A stretch of 64,000 bases of DNA. Origin: Georgenia soli. Its GTDB lineage: Bacteria > Actinomycetota > Actinomycetes > Actinomycetales > Actinomycetaceae. Below are positions 34,311 through 45,063 of this stretch, piece by piece; position 1 is the stretch's first letter, and the number at the start of each line of letters is the position of its first letter. A model generated the notes under the pieces. That model was given only the letters and a program-made list of their open reading frames with translations, made no database searches and was not told where the DNA came from. The position numbers and the translations under genes are program-made. The stretch covers positions 2,728,001 through 2,792,000 of the forward strand of contig NZ_PDJI01000004.1 in the NCBI RefSeq assembly GCF_002563695.1, given 5' to 3'.

Positions 34311-34563
34311 GGCAGCGTCCCGGCGCTGGACGAGTGGTGTCTTGCATGGTGGGACGCGGGGAGAGTGCCCCGATCTCTCCGGAGCGGCGGAGGTCTGTCC
34401 AGCAGAGTGCCCGTGGGTCCGGCTCCCGAGCACGGGGAGTGGTCGGTGCTCCTGTCCTGGTCAGGGAGCGCGGGACCTCGGGCTCGTCTCGAGGGCGGCG
34501 GCGAGGGCGGGACGAACGTCCCGTACCCGCGAAGTTCGCCACCGATGTTGCATGTGTGACTGA

Positions 34564-34612
34564 TGTGAACAGAGTTGTTCCTGTTCACAATTCGGCGATC
34601 GTCCGATAGCGT
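34564..34612 (+). promoter_or_regulatory. Promoter of the NlpC/P60 gene with a perfect 9-bp inverted repeat over the -35
   Basis: TGTGAACAG (34564-34572) and CTGTTCACA (34581-34589) are perfect inverted arms 8 nt apart. The right arm contains TTCACA (34584-34589), a -35-like hexamer exactly 17 nt before TAGCGT (34607-34612). A further TGTGAC half-site lies at 34555-34560. A regulator bound here would contact RNA polymerase directly. Confidence 0.6.
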
Positions 34613-34698
34613 CACCTCCGGCGCCTTCCCCCTGGCGTCAACCCGACACGCCGCGGTGTGCGACGGAGCGGGATCTGAAGGAAGTACTCGGAGGTACC

Positions 34699-36186
34699 GT
34701 GGCGACCACCCTCAGGCGCTCTGCGCGCGCGACGGCCGCGTTCGCAGCGCTCGCACTCGGCAGCACGCTGCTCGCGACCGCAGCGAACGCCGCACCGAGC
34801 GAGGACGACGTCGAGGCGTCCCGGTCCGCGGAGCGGTCCACCTCCGGCCAGATCGCCGAGCTCGAGATCGAGCTCGCCCGGGTCTCCGCCCAGGCGGAGG
34901 AGGCGCAGGTGCGGGCGCAGCTCGCGAACGAGGACTACCTGGAGTCCCAGGTGGAGCTCGAGGCCGCCGTCGCGACGGCCGAGAAGGCGCAGGCCGAGGC
35001 GGACGCCGCGGCCGAGGAGCTGGAGGCCGCGCGTACGGAGCTCGGGCAGATCGGTGCAGCCCTCTACCGCGACGGAGCGGGCAGCCTGTCGGGGATCACG
35101 CCGTACCTCTCGGCCGAGAGCTTCACGGACGCCATGGCGCGCACCAACACGCTCGACCGGCTGGGCAACCGCGCCGACAGCCAGGTGCAGCGCTTCGACG
35201 CGCTCCGCCAGGTCCACTCCACTCTCCAGCGCCGCGCCGACGACTCGGTCGCCGCGCAGCAGGAGGCCACCGCCGCGCTCGCCGCGGCCGCGGAGGAGGC
35301 GGAGTCGAGCTTCGCCGCCGCGCAGACGCAGGTGAGGCTGTCGAACGAGCGCCGCGAGCAGCTCATCGGCCAGCTCGCGGAGCAGCGCAGCACCACCGTG
35401 GAGCTCGAGCGGGAGCGGCAGGCCTCCCTCGACGCCGAGCGTCGTCGCCGTGAGGAGAACGTCGCCCGCAACGAGGCGCTCGCGGCTGCTGCGCCGGCGG
35501 CGCCGACGTCCGCCCCTGCGACTCCCGCGACGCCTGCGACGCCTGCGACTCCCGCGACGCCCGCGGCCCCGGCCGCGCCCGCCCAGCCTGCACAGCCCGC
35601 CGCGCCCGCTGCCCCTGCGAGCCCGAGCCCGGCCACGCCTGCCCGTCCGGCACCTGCGCCGTCGCCGGCCCCGGCGCCCGCTCCCGCACCTGCCCCGGCG
35701 CCCGCCCCCGCTCCCGCTCCCGCGCCGGCCCCGGCTCCCGCACCGGCGCCCGCTCCGGCTCCGAGCCCCAAGCCGGCCCCGAAGCCGGCTCCGGCTCCTG
35801 CACCCGCCCCCGCTCCGAAGACCTCTGCGGCGCAGACGGCGATCGCCTGGGCGCGCACGCAGATCGGCACGCCCTACGTGTGGGGCGCCACGGGCCCGAA
35901 CGGCTACGACTGCTCCGGCCTGACCATGCGCGCGTTCCAGCAGGCCGGTGTCTCACTCCCGCGCAACACCCGCTCCCAGTGGGACGCCACCGCACGCGTG
36001 CCCCTGAGCCAGCTGCAGCCGGGCGACCTGGTGTTCTGGAGCAACAACGGCCAGCGCTCAGGGATCTACCACGTGGCCATCTACACCGGCAACGGCATGC
36101 GGCTGCACGCGCCGACCCCCGGCAAGACGGTGGAAGAGGTGCCGATGTGGCACGTCAACATCATGCCGTACGGCGGTCGGGTCTGA
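34699..36186 (+). CDS. Secreted NlpC/P60 peptidoglycan hydrolase (RipA-like)
   Basis: A 495-aa exported cell-wall endopeptidase. A Sec signal peptide (about residues 1-33, ending ATAANAAPS) is followed by a long coiled-coil region (about 40-260, rich in Glu, Ala, Gln), then a 100-residue Ala/Pro linker of PAPA repeats. A C-terminal NlpC/P60 domain (about 376-495) closes the protein. The catalytic triad is Cys405 in [11 protein letters not shown], His458 in YHVAIYTG and His470 in LHAPTPG. The coiled coil plus NlpC/P60 layout is that of RipA/Cgl-type hydrolases needed for daughter-cell separation. GTG at 34699 follows GGAGG. The promoter carries a striking inverted repeat, and a long hairpin follows the gene. 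Confidence 0.92.
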   Translation: MATTLRRSARATAAFAALALGSTLLATAANAAPSEDDVEASRSAERSTSGQIAELEIELARVSAQAEEAQVRAQLANEDYLESQVELEAAVATAEKAQAEADAAAEELEAARTELGQIGAALYRDGAGSLSGITPYLSAESFTDAMARTNTLDRLGNRADSQVQRFDALRQVHSTLQRRADDSVAAQQEATAALAAAAEEAESSFAAAQTQVRLSNERREQLIGQLAEQRSTTVELERERQASLDAERRRREENVARNEALAAAAPAAPTSAPATPATPATPATPATPAAPAAPAQPAQPAAPAAPASPSPATPARPAPAPSPAPAPAPAPAPAPAPAPAPAPAPAPAPAPAPAPSPKPAPKPAPAPAPAPAPKTSAAQTAIAWARTQIGTPYVWGATGPNGYDCSGLTMRAFQQAGVSLPRNTRSQWDATARVPLSQLQPGDLVFWSNNGQRSGIYHVAIYTGNGMRLHAPTPGKTVEEVPMWHVNIMPYGGRV

Positions 36187-36198
36187 CCCGAGCCTGAA

Positions 36199-36249
36199 GC
36201 GGGCGACCGTCGTTCGACAGCCTCTCGAGGCGGGCGACCGTCGTTCGAC
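36199..36249. repeat. 20-bp direct repeat after the NlpC/P60 gene
   Basis: GCGGGCGACCGTCGTTCGAC occurs exactly at 36199-36218 and 36230-36249, with a period of 31 bp. Confidence 0.8.
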
Positions 36250-36293
36250 GTCGGCCGCCGCGCTCAGTGGCCCTGCACGTCGTCCCTGTACGT

Positions 36294-36349
36294 CGAGAAC
36301 GCCCTAACTGCTCGAGTCCGTGTTCGGACGAGCAGTTAGGGCGTTCTCG
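36294..36349. terminator. Bidirectional terminator between nlpC/P60 and ppa
   Basis: A perfect 21-bp inverted repeat (36294-36314 with 36329-36349) around a 14-nt centre that can itself pair (GTCCG with CGGAC) lies between convergent genes. It is the longest stem in the window. Confidence 0.8.
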
Positions 36350-36371
36350 TAATGGGCGGACGGTGCCCGGC

Positions 36372-36974
36372 TCAGACGGCGGTGCCGGCGTCGCCCGGGC
36401 CGGTGGGGTCGGCGTGGCCGCGGTCGCCGTCGGCCGAGATCGCCTCGTCGGGGCGGGTCGCGCCGTGGTTGCCGCCGTGGTTGTCGTAGTACCCGGCGTC
36501 CTTGGCACGCTGGTAGGAGCGGCGGATCTCCTCCTCCGCCTCCTCACGGCCCACCCAGTGCGCGCCCTCGACGGACTTGCCCGGCTCGAGGTCCTTGTAG
36601 ACCTCGAAGAAGTGCTGGATCTCCAGGCGGTGGAACTCGGAGACGTCGTCGATCTCGGTGCGCCAGGAGGCGCGCTGGTCCCCGACCGGCACGCACAGCA
36701 CCTTGTCGTCACCGCCGGCCTCGTCGCGCATGCGGAACATGCCCAGCGCGCGGCAGCGGATCAGACAGCCGGGGAACGTGGGCTCCTCCAGGAGGACGAG
36801 CGCGTCCAGCGGGTCGCCGTCCTCGCCGAGGGTCTCCTCGATGAAGCCGTAGTCGTCGGGGTAGCGCGTGGAGGTGAAGAGCATCCGGTCGAGCCGGATG
36901 CGGCCCGTCTCGTGGTCCACCTCGTACTTGTTGCGGTTCCCCTTCGGGATCTCGATCGTGACGTCGAACTCCAC
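36372..36974 (-). CDS. ppa: Inorganic pyrophosphatase
   Basis: A 200-aa soluble family I pyrophosphatase, which pulls biosynthetic reactions by hydrolysing PPi. It has the signature [20 protein letters not shown] at the N-terminus, the [25 protein letters not shown] metal-binding segment with the conserved D-x-D-P-x-D, and [21 protein letters not shown] near the end. GTG at 36974 is chosen because GGGAGG stands upstream and it matches the normal family start; an in-frame GTG 15 codons earlier would add a non-conserved extension. The last 35 residues (His, Asp, Gly, Ala-rich) are an unusual tail beyond the typical 165-170 aa core. Divergent from dacB. Confidence 0.95.
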   Translation of the reverse strand: MEFDVTIEIPKGNRNKYEVDHETGRIRLDRMLFTSTRYPDDYGFIEETLGEDGDPLDALVLLEEPTFPGCLIRCRALGMFRMRDEAGGDDKVLCVPVGDQRASWRTEIDDVSEFHRLEIQHFFEVYKDLEPGKSVEGAHWVGREEAEEEIRRSYQRAKDAGYYDNHGGNHGATRPDEAISADGDRGHADPTGPGDAGTAV

Positions 36975-37129
36975 GGCTTCCCTCCCCGCGCCGGCATGCG
37001 GCGCCGATGCATCGCTCACGCGTCCGGCGCTTACCTGCCCGGCCGCTCCTGGCCACTAGTGTGGCGTACCGAGTGGTGTGGTCGCGCACGCGGCCCGCCG
37101 ACGGACGAGCCGGGGGAGCAGTGGGACTG

Positions 37130-38506
37130 ATGCGCCGCACCACCACGATCGTGGCTGTGCTCGCGGTCGGCCTGGCCGGCTACGGCACCGCCGACGCCGC
37201 CGACCTGGTGCCCGGGGTGCTGACCACTGACCCGGTCCCGGCCGAGGCGCAGCCCTTCCCCGACGTCGAGCTGCCCGGCGGCGACCTGGTCGCCCCCACC
37301 GTGCCCGGCCCCGACGAGGACGCGCCCGTGCCCAGCGCCGCGGCGCTCGAGCAGCTGACGACGGCGTTGGAGGAGGACGACCGGCGCACCGGCACCTTCG
37401 GTCTCGTCGTCGCCGACGCCATCACCGGCGAGGTGCTCCTCGACCACGACGGCGACACCCCCCGCACGCCCGCGTCCTCCCTCAAGGTGCTCACCGCCGC
37501 CGCGGCGCTGGACGCCCTCGGGCCCGCCCGCACCCTGCCGACCAGGGCGGTGCTCGCCGGCCAGGACCGGGTGGTGCTCGTCGGCGGGGGCGACATCCTG
37601 CTGGCCGCGGGGGAGGGGGACCCGTCGGCGGTCGTCGGCCACGCCGGGCTCGGCGACCTCGCGGCGGCGGCGGCGCAGACGCTGAAGGACCAGGGCGTCA
37701 CCAGCGTCCGGGTCGACGTCGACGACACCCTCTTCACCGGCCCGGCGCACCACGCCGACTGGGACGACATCGATCGCCGCTTCGTCATGCCGATCCAGCC
37801 GCTGGCGATCGAGGCGGGCCGGGACGGCGGGGCCTACGCCGCGGATCCCGCGGCGGACGCCGGCCGGGCGTTCGCCGCAGCGCTGGCCGCGAACGGCGTC
37901 GAGGTCGTCGGTGACGTCGGCCGCCGTGCCGCCGGCGCGGACGCCACGCCCCTCGCCGAGGTCGGGTCCGCCCCGCTCAGCGCCGTCGTCCGCCACATGC
38001 TCAAGGCCTCCGACAACTCCGTCGCCGAGGCGCTCGCCCGGCTCGTGGCCGTCGAACGCGGCCAGGAGCCCGACTTCCCCGGCGGCACCTCGGCGGTGCG
38101 CGGGCAGCTGAGCGACCTCGGCGTCGACGTCACCGGGGTGACCATGGCCGACTCCTCGGGACTGAGCACCGCCACGTCGGTGCCGCCGTCGGCGCTGCTG
38201 GACGTGCTGCGCCTGGCGTCCGAGGACTCGCACCCCTCCCTGCACGGGCTCGTCTCCGGCCTGCCCGTGGGCGGGCTGGACGGCACGCTCGCCGACCGGC
38301 TCACCGGTGACGCGGCCGGTCACGTCCGCGCCAAGACCGGCACGCTCGTGCGGGCTGTCTCCCTGACCGGCAGCGTGGTCACCGCTGACGGCCGCCCGCT
38401 GCTGTTCTCCCTGCTCGCCTCCGACCTGGAGGTCGGCACGGGCAAGCAGGCCCGTATCGCCCTCGACGCCTGGGTCTCCTCCCTCGCGGCGTGCGGGTGC
38501 GGCTGA
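37130..38506 (+). CDS. dacB: D-alanyl-D-alanine carboxypeptidase/endopeptidase (PBP4 family)
   Basis: A 458-aa exported penicillin-binding protein of peptidase family S13 that trims or cuts peptidoglycan cross-links. An N-terminal hydrophobic signal (about residues 6-25, ending TADAAD) is followed by an acidic Pro-rich spacer. The three active-site motifs are SSLK (Ser116, Lys119), SDN (Ser294) and KTG (Lys402). The large domain-II insertion of E. coli PBP4 is reduced, as in other actinobacteria. ATG at 37130 is preferred, with GGGGGAG 11 nt upstream; GTG at 37121 is an alternative. It begins a co-oriented run with zincin, tilS, hpt and ftsH, an order conserved in actinobacteria. Confidence 0.92.
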   Translation: MRRTTTIVAVLAVGLAGYGTADAADLVPGVLTTDPVPAEAQPFPDVELPGGDLVAPTVPGPDEDAPVPSAAALEQLTTALEEDDRRTGTFGLVVADAITGEVLLDHDGDTPRTPASSLKVLTAAAALDALGPARTLPTRAVLAGQDRVVLVGGGDILLAAGEGDPSAVVGHAGLGDLAAAAAQTLKDQGVTSVRVDVDDTLFTGPAHHADWDDIDRRFVMPIQPLAIEAGRDGGAYAADPAADAGRAFAAALAANGVEVVGDVGRRAAGADATPLAEVGSAPLSAVVRHMLKASDNSVAEALARLVAVERGQEPDFPGGTSAVRGQLSDLGVDVTGVTMADSSGLSTATSVPPSALLDVLRLASEDSHPSLHGLVSGLPVGGLDGTLADRLTGDAAGHVRAKTGTLVRAVSLTGSVVTADGRPLLFSLLASDLEVGTGKQARIALDAWVSSLAACGCG

Positions 38507-38511
38507 CCGGT

Positions 38512-38517
38512 TACCGT
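38512..38517 (+). promoter_or_regulatory. Leaderless-type -10 TACCGT of the zincin gene
   Basis: TACCGT, 6 nt, then ATG at 38524, within the 17-bp gap after dacB. Confidence 0.5.
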
Positions 38518-38523
38518 GGCCCC

Positions 38524-39591
38524 ATGAGCAGCGCCGTCGACTGGCAGGTGGCCGTGCGCCGCGCCGGGAGCCTGTCGCGCCCGGGTCCGCGCGGCACGCC
38601 GGCGGAGCTGCGCGCCCTCATCAAGGTGCTGCGCGCCGCGGCCGCCGAGGCCCCCGGCCACGTCGGCGAGATCACCGGGCTGCGCCGCGCCGCGGCCCAG
38701 GTCGCGGCCACCCCGGTTTTCGTCGTCGACCGCCCGCGGTGGGCCCAGGCGAACGTGGAGATGTTCGCCCACCTCACCGACGGCCTCCTGCCCACGCCGA
38801 AGGTGCCGGGCTCGGCCCGGGTCGCCGGGGAGGAGATGGGCGTCATGCTCGCCCTCCTCTCCCCGAAGGTCCTCGGCCAGTTCGACCCCTTCACCCCCGC
38901 CGACGGCGGCCCCGGCCGGCTCCTCCTCGTCGCCCCCAACGTGCTCAAGGTGGAGCGCGAGCTGAACCTCGACGCGATGGACTTCCGCCTGTGGGTGTGC
39001 CTGCACGAGCAGACGCACGCCGTGCAGTTCGCCGCGGCGCCGTGGCTCGTCGACCACCTGTCCGGGAAGATGCGTGACCTCGTCGGCGGCGTCACCGCGA
39101 CCCCGACCGACGGCTCCGAGCGGCTCGTCCGCGCCGTCCGCGCCGTCGTGGAGGCCCTGACCTCCGGCATCGGCGGCGGGGTGGCGGACAACCCCGTCCC
39201 GGAGCTCGGCGGCCCGCTCGTCGACGCCTTCCTCGACCCCGAGGAGCGCGCGGCGATGGGGGAGATCGTCGCCGTGATGAGCCTGCTGGAAGGGCACGCC
39301 GACGTCGTCATGGACGCCGTCGGGCCGGCCCGCCTGCCGTCGGTGCGCCGCATCCGCGCCGCGTTCGAGAAGCGCCGCGACGGCACCTCCACGCTCGACA
39401 TCATGCTGCGGCGGCTGCTCGGCATGGACGCCAAGGTCGCGCAGTACCGCAACGGCGCCCGGTTCGTGCGCGCCGTCGTCGAGAAGGTGGGCCACGACGG
39501 GCTCAACGCGGTGTGGACGGCGCCCGAGCTGCTGCCCACGGCGGCCGAGGTCGCCGACCCGGTGGCCTGGGTGCGGCGCGTCCACGGCTGA
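38524..39591 (+). CDS. Zinc-dependent metalloprotease-like protein (zincin_2, DUF2342)
   Basis: A 355-aa cytoplasmic protein of the DUF2342/Zincin_2 family, often labelled coenzyme F420 biosynthesis-associated. It has the zincin motif HEQTH (His161, Glu162, His165) in LWVCLHEQTHAVQF and a downstream EGHADVVMDAVGP that can provide the third ligand. Protease activity and substrate are unknown, and no F420 genes are nearby, so the family label should not be over-read. A leaderless-type promoter precedes it. It is followed after 3 bp by tilS, a pairing conserved in actinobacteria. Confidence 0.85.
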   Translation: MSSAVDWQVAVRRAGSLSRPGPRGTPAELRALIKVLRAAAAEAPGHVGEITGLRRAAAQVAATPVFVVDRPRWAQANVEMFAHLTDGLLPTPKVPGSARVAGEEMGVMLALLSPKVLGQFDPFTPADGGPGRLLLVAPNVLKVERELNLDAMDFRLWVCLHEQTHAVQFAAAPWLVDHLSGKMRDLVGGVTATPTDGSERLVRAVRAVVEALTSGIGGGVADNPVPELGGPLVDAFLDPEERAAMGEIVAVMSLLEGHADVVMDAVGPARLPSVRRIRAAFEKRRDGTSTLDIMLRRLLGMDAKVAQYRNGARFVRAVVEKVGHDGLNAVWTAPELLPTAAEVADPVAWVRRVHG

Positions 39592-39594
39592 GCC

Positions 39595-40713
39595 GTGGCC
39601 GGACCGCATCCCGACGTCGCCGCCGCCCGCCGGGCCGTCCGCGAGACGCTCGCCGACCTGCCGCCCGGCGCGCGCGTGCTCGTCGCCTGCTCCGGCGGCG
39701 CCGACTCCCTCGCGCTTGCCGCCGCCACGGCGTTCGTGGCGCCGCGGGCCGGCTGGCAGGCCGGCGCCGTCGTCGTCGACCACCGCCTCCAGGACGGCTC
39801 CGTCGAGGTCGCGCGCGTCGCGGCGGCGCAGTGCCGGGACCTCGGCCTGGACCCGGTCGTCGTCCGCGAGGTCGACGTCGACGGCGGAGCTCGCGGGACC
39901 GGCGCCGGCGGGCCCGAGGCGGCGGCCCGCACCGCCCGGTACGCGGCGCTCGCCGACGCGGCCGCGCAGGCCGGCGCGGCCGCCGTCCTCCTCGGGCACA
40001 CCCTGGACGACCAGGCCGAGACCGTGCTCCTCGGGCTCGCCCGGGGGTCCGGCGCCCGGTCGCTGGCCGGGATGCCGCCCGTCCGCGGCCTGTGGCACCG
40101 GCCGTTCCTGGGCCTGCGCCGGACCCAGACCGAGCAGGTGTGCCGGGCCGTCGGGTTGGACTTCATCCGCGACCCCACCAACGCCGCCTCCGGGCCGTGG
40201 CGCGCCGCGGACGGCAGCCCGCTGCGGCGCGCGGCCGTGCGCGAAAGGGCGCTGCCCGCGCTGACCGAGGCGCTCGGGCCGGGCGTCGTCGAGGCGCTCG
40301 GCCGCACCGCCGCCCACCTCGCCCGGGACACCGACCTCCTCGACGCCCTCGCGCAGGACCTTCTGGACCGGGCCGTCGCGGCCGCCGGCGAGGGGGCGGG
40401 AGGCGCCGCGGGCCCTGACGACGACGCGCCGCACCCCACCGACGACAGCGGCGTCACGCTCGACGTCGCCGTCCTCGCCGACGCCCACCCGGCGCTGCGC
40501 ACCCGGGCCCTCCACGCCGCAGCGCTGCGCGCCGGCGCCACCCCGGGGGCCCTGGCGGCCGTCCACGTGGAGGCCCTCGACGCTCTCGTGACCCGTTACC
40601 ACGGCCAGGGCGCGGTGCCGCTGCCCGGGCCGGTTCTCGGGCGCCGCCGGTGTGGCAGGCTAACTCTGGCGCCGCCGGACCCGGGGAGCCCGGCCGGCCC
40701 GGCACGGACGTAG
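39595..40713 (+). CDS. tilS: tRNA(Ile)-lysidine synthetase
   Basis: A 372-aa enzyme that converts C34 of the CAU-anticodon tRNA-Ile to lysidine so that it reads AUA. The N-terminal PP-loop ATPase has SGGADSLAL near residue 33. The conserved [28 protein letters not shown] and [15 protein letters not shown] segments follow, and FIRDPTN identifies TilS. The C-terminal region contains a Gly/Ala/Asp-rich insert (about 262-280). GTG at 39595 begins 3 bp after the previous stop. The gene ends 18 bp before hpt, and tilS-hpt-ftsH order is widely conserved. Confidence 0.94.
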   Translation: MAGPHPDVAAARRAVRETLADLPPGARVLVACSGGADSLALAAATAFVAPRAGWQAGAVVVDHRLQDGSVEVARVAAAQCRDLGLDPVVVREVDVDGGARGTGAGGPEAAARTARYAALADAAAQAGAAAVLLGHTLDDQAETVLLGLARGSGARSLAGMPPVRGLWHRPFLGLRRTQTEQVCRAVGLDFIRDPTNAASGPWRAADGSPLRRAAVRERALPALTEALGPGVVEALGRTAAHLARDTDLLDALAQDLLDRAVAAAGEGAGGAAGPDDDAPHPTDDSGVTLDVAVLADAHPALRTRALHAAALRAGATPGALAAVHVEALDALVTRYHGQGAVPLPGPVLGRRRCGRLTLAPPDPGSPAGPART

Positions 40714-40731
40714 CACAGCGAGGAGACCCGA

Positions 40732-41286
40732 GTGGACGCGCAGGACATGGGGCAGGACCTGGAGAAGGTGCTGCTCACGCAGGAGCAGATCGACACCCGG
40801 CTGACCGAGATGGCCGCCGAGATCGACGCCGACTACGCGGGCAGGGAGGTCCTGCTCGTCGGGGTGCTCCGCGGCGCGGTGATGGTGATGGCGGACCTCT
40901 CCCGCAAGCTCCACCTGCCGGTGCAGATGGACTGGATGGCGGTCTCCTCCTACGGCTCGGGCACCAAGTCCTCCGGCGTCGTGCGCATCCTCAAGGACCT
41001 GGACACGGACCTGCACGGGCGCGACGTCCTCATCGTCGAGGACATCATCGACTCGGGCCTGACGCTGTCCTGGCTGCTCGCCAACCTGCGTTCCCGCGGC
41101 CCCGCGTCGGTGGAGATCGCCACGCTGCTGCGCAAGCCGGAGGCCGCGAAGGTCGACGTCGACGTGCGGTACGTGGGCTTCGACATCGCCCCCGAGTTCG
41201 TCGTCGGGTACGGGCTGGACTACGCCGAGCGGTACCGGCACCTGCCGTTCGTGGGGACGCTCGCGCCGCACGTCTACGGCGGCTGA
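40732..41286 (+). CDS. hpt: Hypoxanthine-guanine phosphoribosyltransferase
   Basis: A 184-aa purine-salvage enzyme that joins hypoxanthine or guanine to PRPP. The PRPP-binding motif reads [14 protein letters not shown], the [14 protein letters not shown] loop and the flexible [11 protein letters not shown] loop are typical, and [22 protein letters not shown] near the end binds the purine. GTG at 40732 follows GCGAGGAGA. Spacing to ftsH is 120 bp, enough for a separate promoter. Confidence 0.96.
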   Translation: MDAQDMGQDLEKVLLTQEQIDTRLTEMAAEIDADYAGREVLLVGVLRGAVMVMADLSRKLHLPVQMDWMAVSSYGSGTKSSGVVRILKDLDTDLHGRDVLIVEDIIDSGLTLSWLLANLRSRGPASVEIATLLRKPEAAKVDVDVRYVGFDIAPEFVVGYGLDYAERYRHLPFVGTLAPHVYGG

Positions 41287-41350
41287 GCGGCCGGGCCGTA
41301 CTGCCCTGCGCGAACATCGAGCCACCGCTCAGCCCGCGGTCAGGTTTGTC

Positions 41351-41356
41351 GTATAC
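41351..41356 (+). promoter_or_regulatory. Possible -10 of ftsH
   Basis: The GTATACCGT stretch at 41350-41358, preceded by TTTGTC, is the best promoter-like element upstream of ftsH, giving a leader of about 45 nt. Confidence 0.35.
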
Positions 41357-41406
41357 CGTCGTGGGATCCGCGCGACCAGGAGGGACGAGGGCCTAGCCCA
41401 CACTCG

Positions 41407-43469
<2,063 letters not shown>

Positions 43470-43470
<1 letters not shown>

Positions 43471-44162
43471 TGGTGGCGCAGGACCCCACCGGGACCGGCT
43501 CCGCGACCTGGGACGCCGGGATCGCGGGCTCGCCCCCGGAGGCCGACGGCATGGCGAGCGACTCCTCGCCGATCCGCTACCGGCACACGCCCCGCCCCTA
43601 CGACGCCGACGGCGTGCGCCGGGCCGTCCGGGACCTGCTCGCCGCGGTCGGGGAGGACCCCGACCGGGAAGGGCTTCTCGGCACCCCGGACCGCCTGGCC
43701 CGCTCCTTCGCGGAGATCTTCGCCGGTCTCGCCGAGGACCCCGCCGACCACCTCGACGCCGTGTTCGACATCGGGCACGAGGAGATGGTCCTCGTGCGCG
43801 ACATCCCGCTGTACTCGATGTGCGAGCACCACCTGCTGCCGTTCCACGGCGTCGCCCACGTCGGCTACATCCCCGCGGAGAACGGCCGCGTGACGGGGCT
43901 GAGCAAGCTCGCCCGCCTCGTCGAGGGCTACGCCCGCCGCCCGCAGGTGCAGGAGCGGCTGACCTCGCAGGTGGCCGACGCCCTCGTCGACCGGCTGGAG
44001 CCCCGGGGCGTGATCGTCGTCGTCGAGGCAGAGCACCTCTGCATGTCCATGCGCGGCGTGCGCAAGCCCGGCTCCCGCACGATCACCTCCGCCGTGCGCG
44101 GTCAGATGCGCCGTGCCGCCACCCGTGCCGAGGCGATGAGCCTGCTCGTGAACCGGGCCTGA
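43470..44162 (+). CDS. folE: GTP cyclohydrolase I
   Basis: A 230-aa enzyme making 7,8-dihydroneopterin triphosphate, the first step of folate synthesis. Zinc ligands are seen in the conserved [11 protein letters not shown] (Cys and His) and HLCMSMRGV (Cys), and the substrate loop reads [23 protein letters not shown]. The first 35 residues are a variable extension rich in Gly, Pro and Ala; the conserved core begins at [24 protein letters not shown]. The ATG overlaps the ftsH stop in TGATG. It is followed by folP and folBK. Confidence 0.96.
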
Positions 44163-44175
44163 GGGCGCCGACGGC

Positions 44176-44181
44176 TAGCCT
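44176..44181 (+). promoter_or_regulatory. Leaderless-type -10 TAGCCT of folP
   Basis: TAGCCT, 6 nt, then ATG at 44188, inside the 25-bp gap after folE. Confidence 0.5.
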
Positions 44182-44187
44182 GGGGGA

Positions 44188-45063
44188 ATGAGCGAGCGAG
44201 TGGTGCGGCGTGCCGCCATGGGGCCGGAGCCCCTGCCCGAGGCGCTGCGCGAGCCCGGCCGGACGCTGGTGATGGGCGTCGTCAACGTCACGCCGGACTC
44301 CTTCTCCGACGGCGGCCAGTGGTTCGACACCGACGTCGCGATCGCTCACGCCCGCCACCTCGTCGCCCAGGGCGCCGACATCGTCGACGTCGGTGGTGAG
44401 TCGACCCGTCCCGGCGCCGCCCCGGTCACCCCCGAGCAGGAGCTCGCCCGGGTGCTTCCCGTCGTCGAGACGCTCGCCCGGGAGGGCGCCGTCGTCAGCG
44501 TCGACACCGTCAACGCCGCCACCGCGGAGGCGGTCACCGAGGCGGGCGCGCTCATCGTCAACGACGTCTCCGGCGGCCTGGCCGACCCGCAGATGACCGC
44601 GACCGTGGCCCGCACCGGCGCGGTCTACGTCCTGCAGCACTGGCGCGGCACCCCCGAGACCATGAACTCCCTGGCCGTCTACGACGACGTCGTCGCCGAG
44701 GTCCGCGCGGAGCTCTCCCAGCGCCTCGACGAGGCGCTCGCCGCCGGCGTCCGCGAGGAGCAGGTCGTCCTCGACCCGGGTCTCGGCTTCGCGAAGGACG
44801 CGACCCACAACTGGACCCTCCTGGCGCACCTCGACGCGCTCCTCGAGCTCGGCCGGCCCCTGCTGGTCGGGGCGTCGCGCAAGCGGTTCCTCTCCGGCGT
44901 CGTCCCGCCCCGCCTCGCCGACGAGCCGCTCGCGCGCGACGCGGCGACCGCCGCCGTCAGCGCGCTCTCCGCCGCGGCCGGGGCGTGGGCGGTGCGGGTG
45001 CACGAGGTGGCCCCCAGCATGGACGCGGTGCGGGTGGCGGCCGCGTGGCAGGGGCACCGGTGA
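44188..45063 (+). CDS. folP: Dihydropteroate synthase
   Basis: A 291-aa TIM-barrel enzyme that condenses 6-hydroxymethyl-dihydropterin diphosphate with p-aminobenzoate; the target of sulfonamides. Signature segments are MGVVNVTPDSFSDGG, VDVGGESTRPGA, SVDTVNAATAEA, DPGLGFAKDATHNW and GASRKRFL. Its length is slightly above the usual 270-280 aa because of an N-terminal extension. A -10-like TAGCCT 6 nt before the ATG suggests its own leaderless transcript in addition to read-through from ftsH-folE. The stop overlaps the folBK GTG. Confidence 0.96.
   Translation: MSERVVRRAAMGPEPLPEALREPGRTLVMGVVNVTPDSFSDGGQWFDTDVAIAHARHLVAQGADIVDVGGESTRPGAAPVTPEQELARVLPVVETLAREGAVVSVDTVNAATAEAVTEAGALIVNDVSGGLADPQMTATVARTGAVYVLQHWRGTPETMNSLAVYDDVVAEVRAELSQRLDEALAAGVREEQVVLDPGLGFAKDATHNWTLLAHLDALLELGRPLLVGASRKRFLSGVVPPRLADEPLARDAATAAVSALSAAAGAWAVRVHEVAPSMDAVRVAAAWQGHR

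Larger units (their letters stand above)
34298..34698. promoter_or_regulatory. Divergent metY / nlpC intergenic region
   Basis: The 607-bp spacer 34092-34698 holds, left to right, the metYX leader (with possible RNA stems such as ACCGGTCTGACCCGGT), the leader ORF, its promoter, about 250 bp with nothing recognised, then the inverted repeat, promoter and leader of the NlpC/P60 gene. Confidence 0.5.

Noticed and set aside
36975..37019. Longer Ppa from GTG at 37019
   Set aside because: The extra 15 residues are not conserved and the GGGAGG site points to GTG at 36974.
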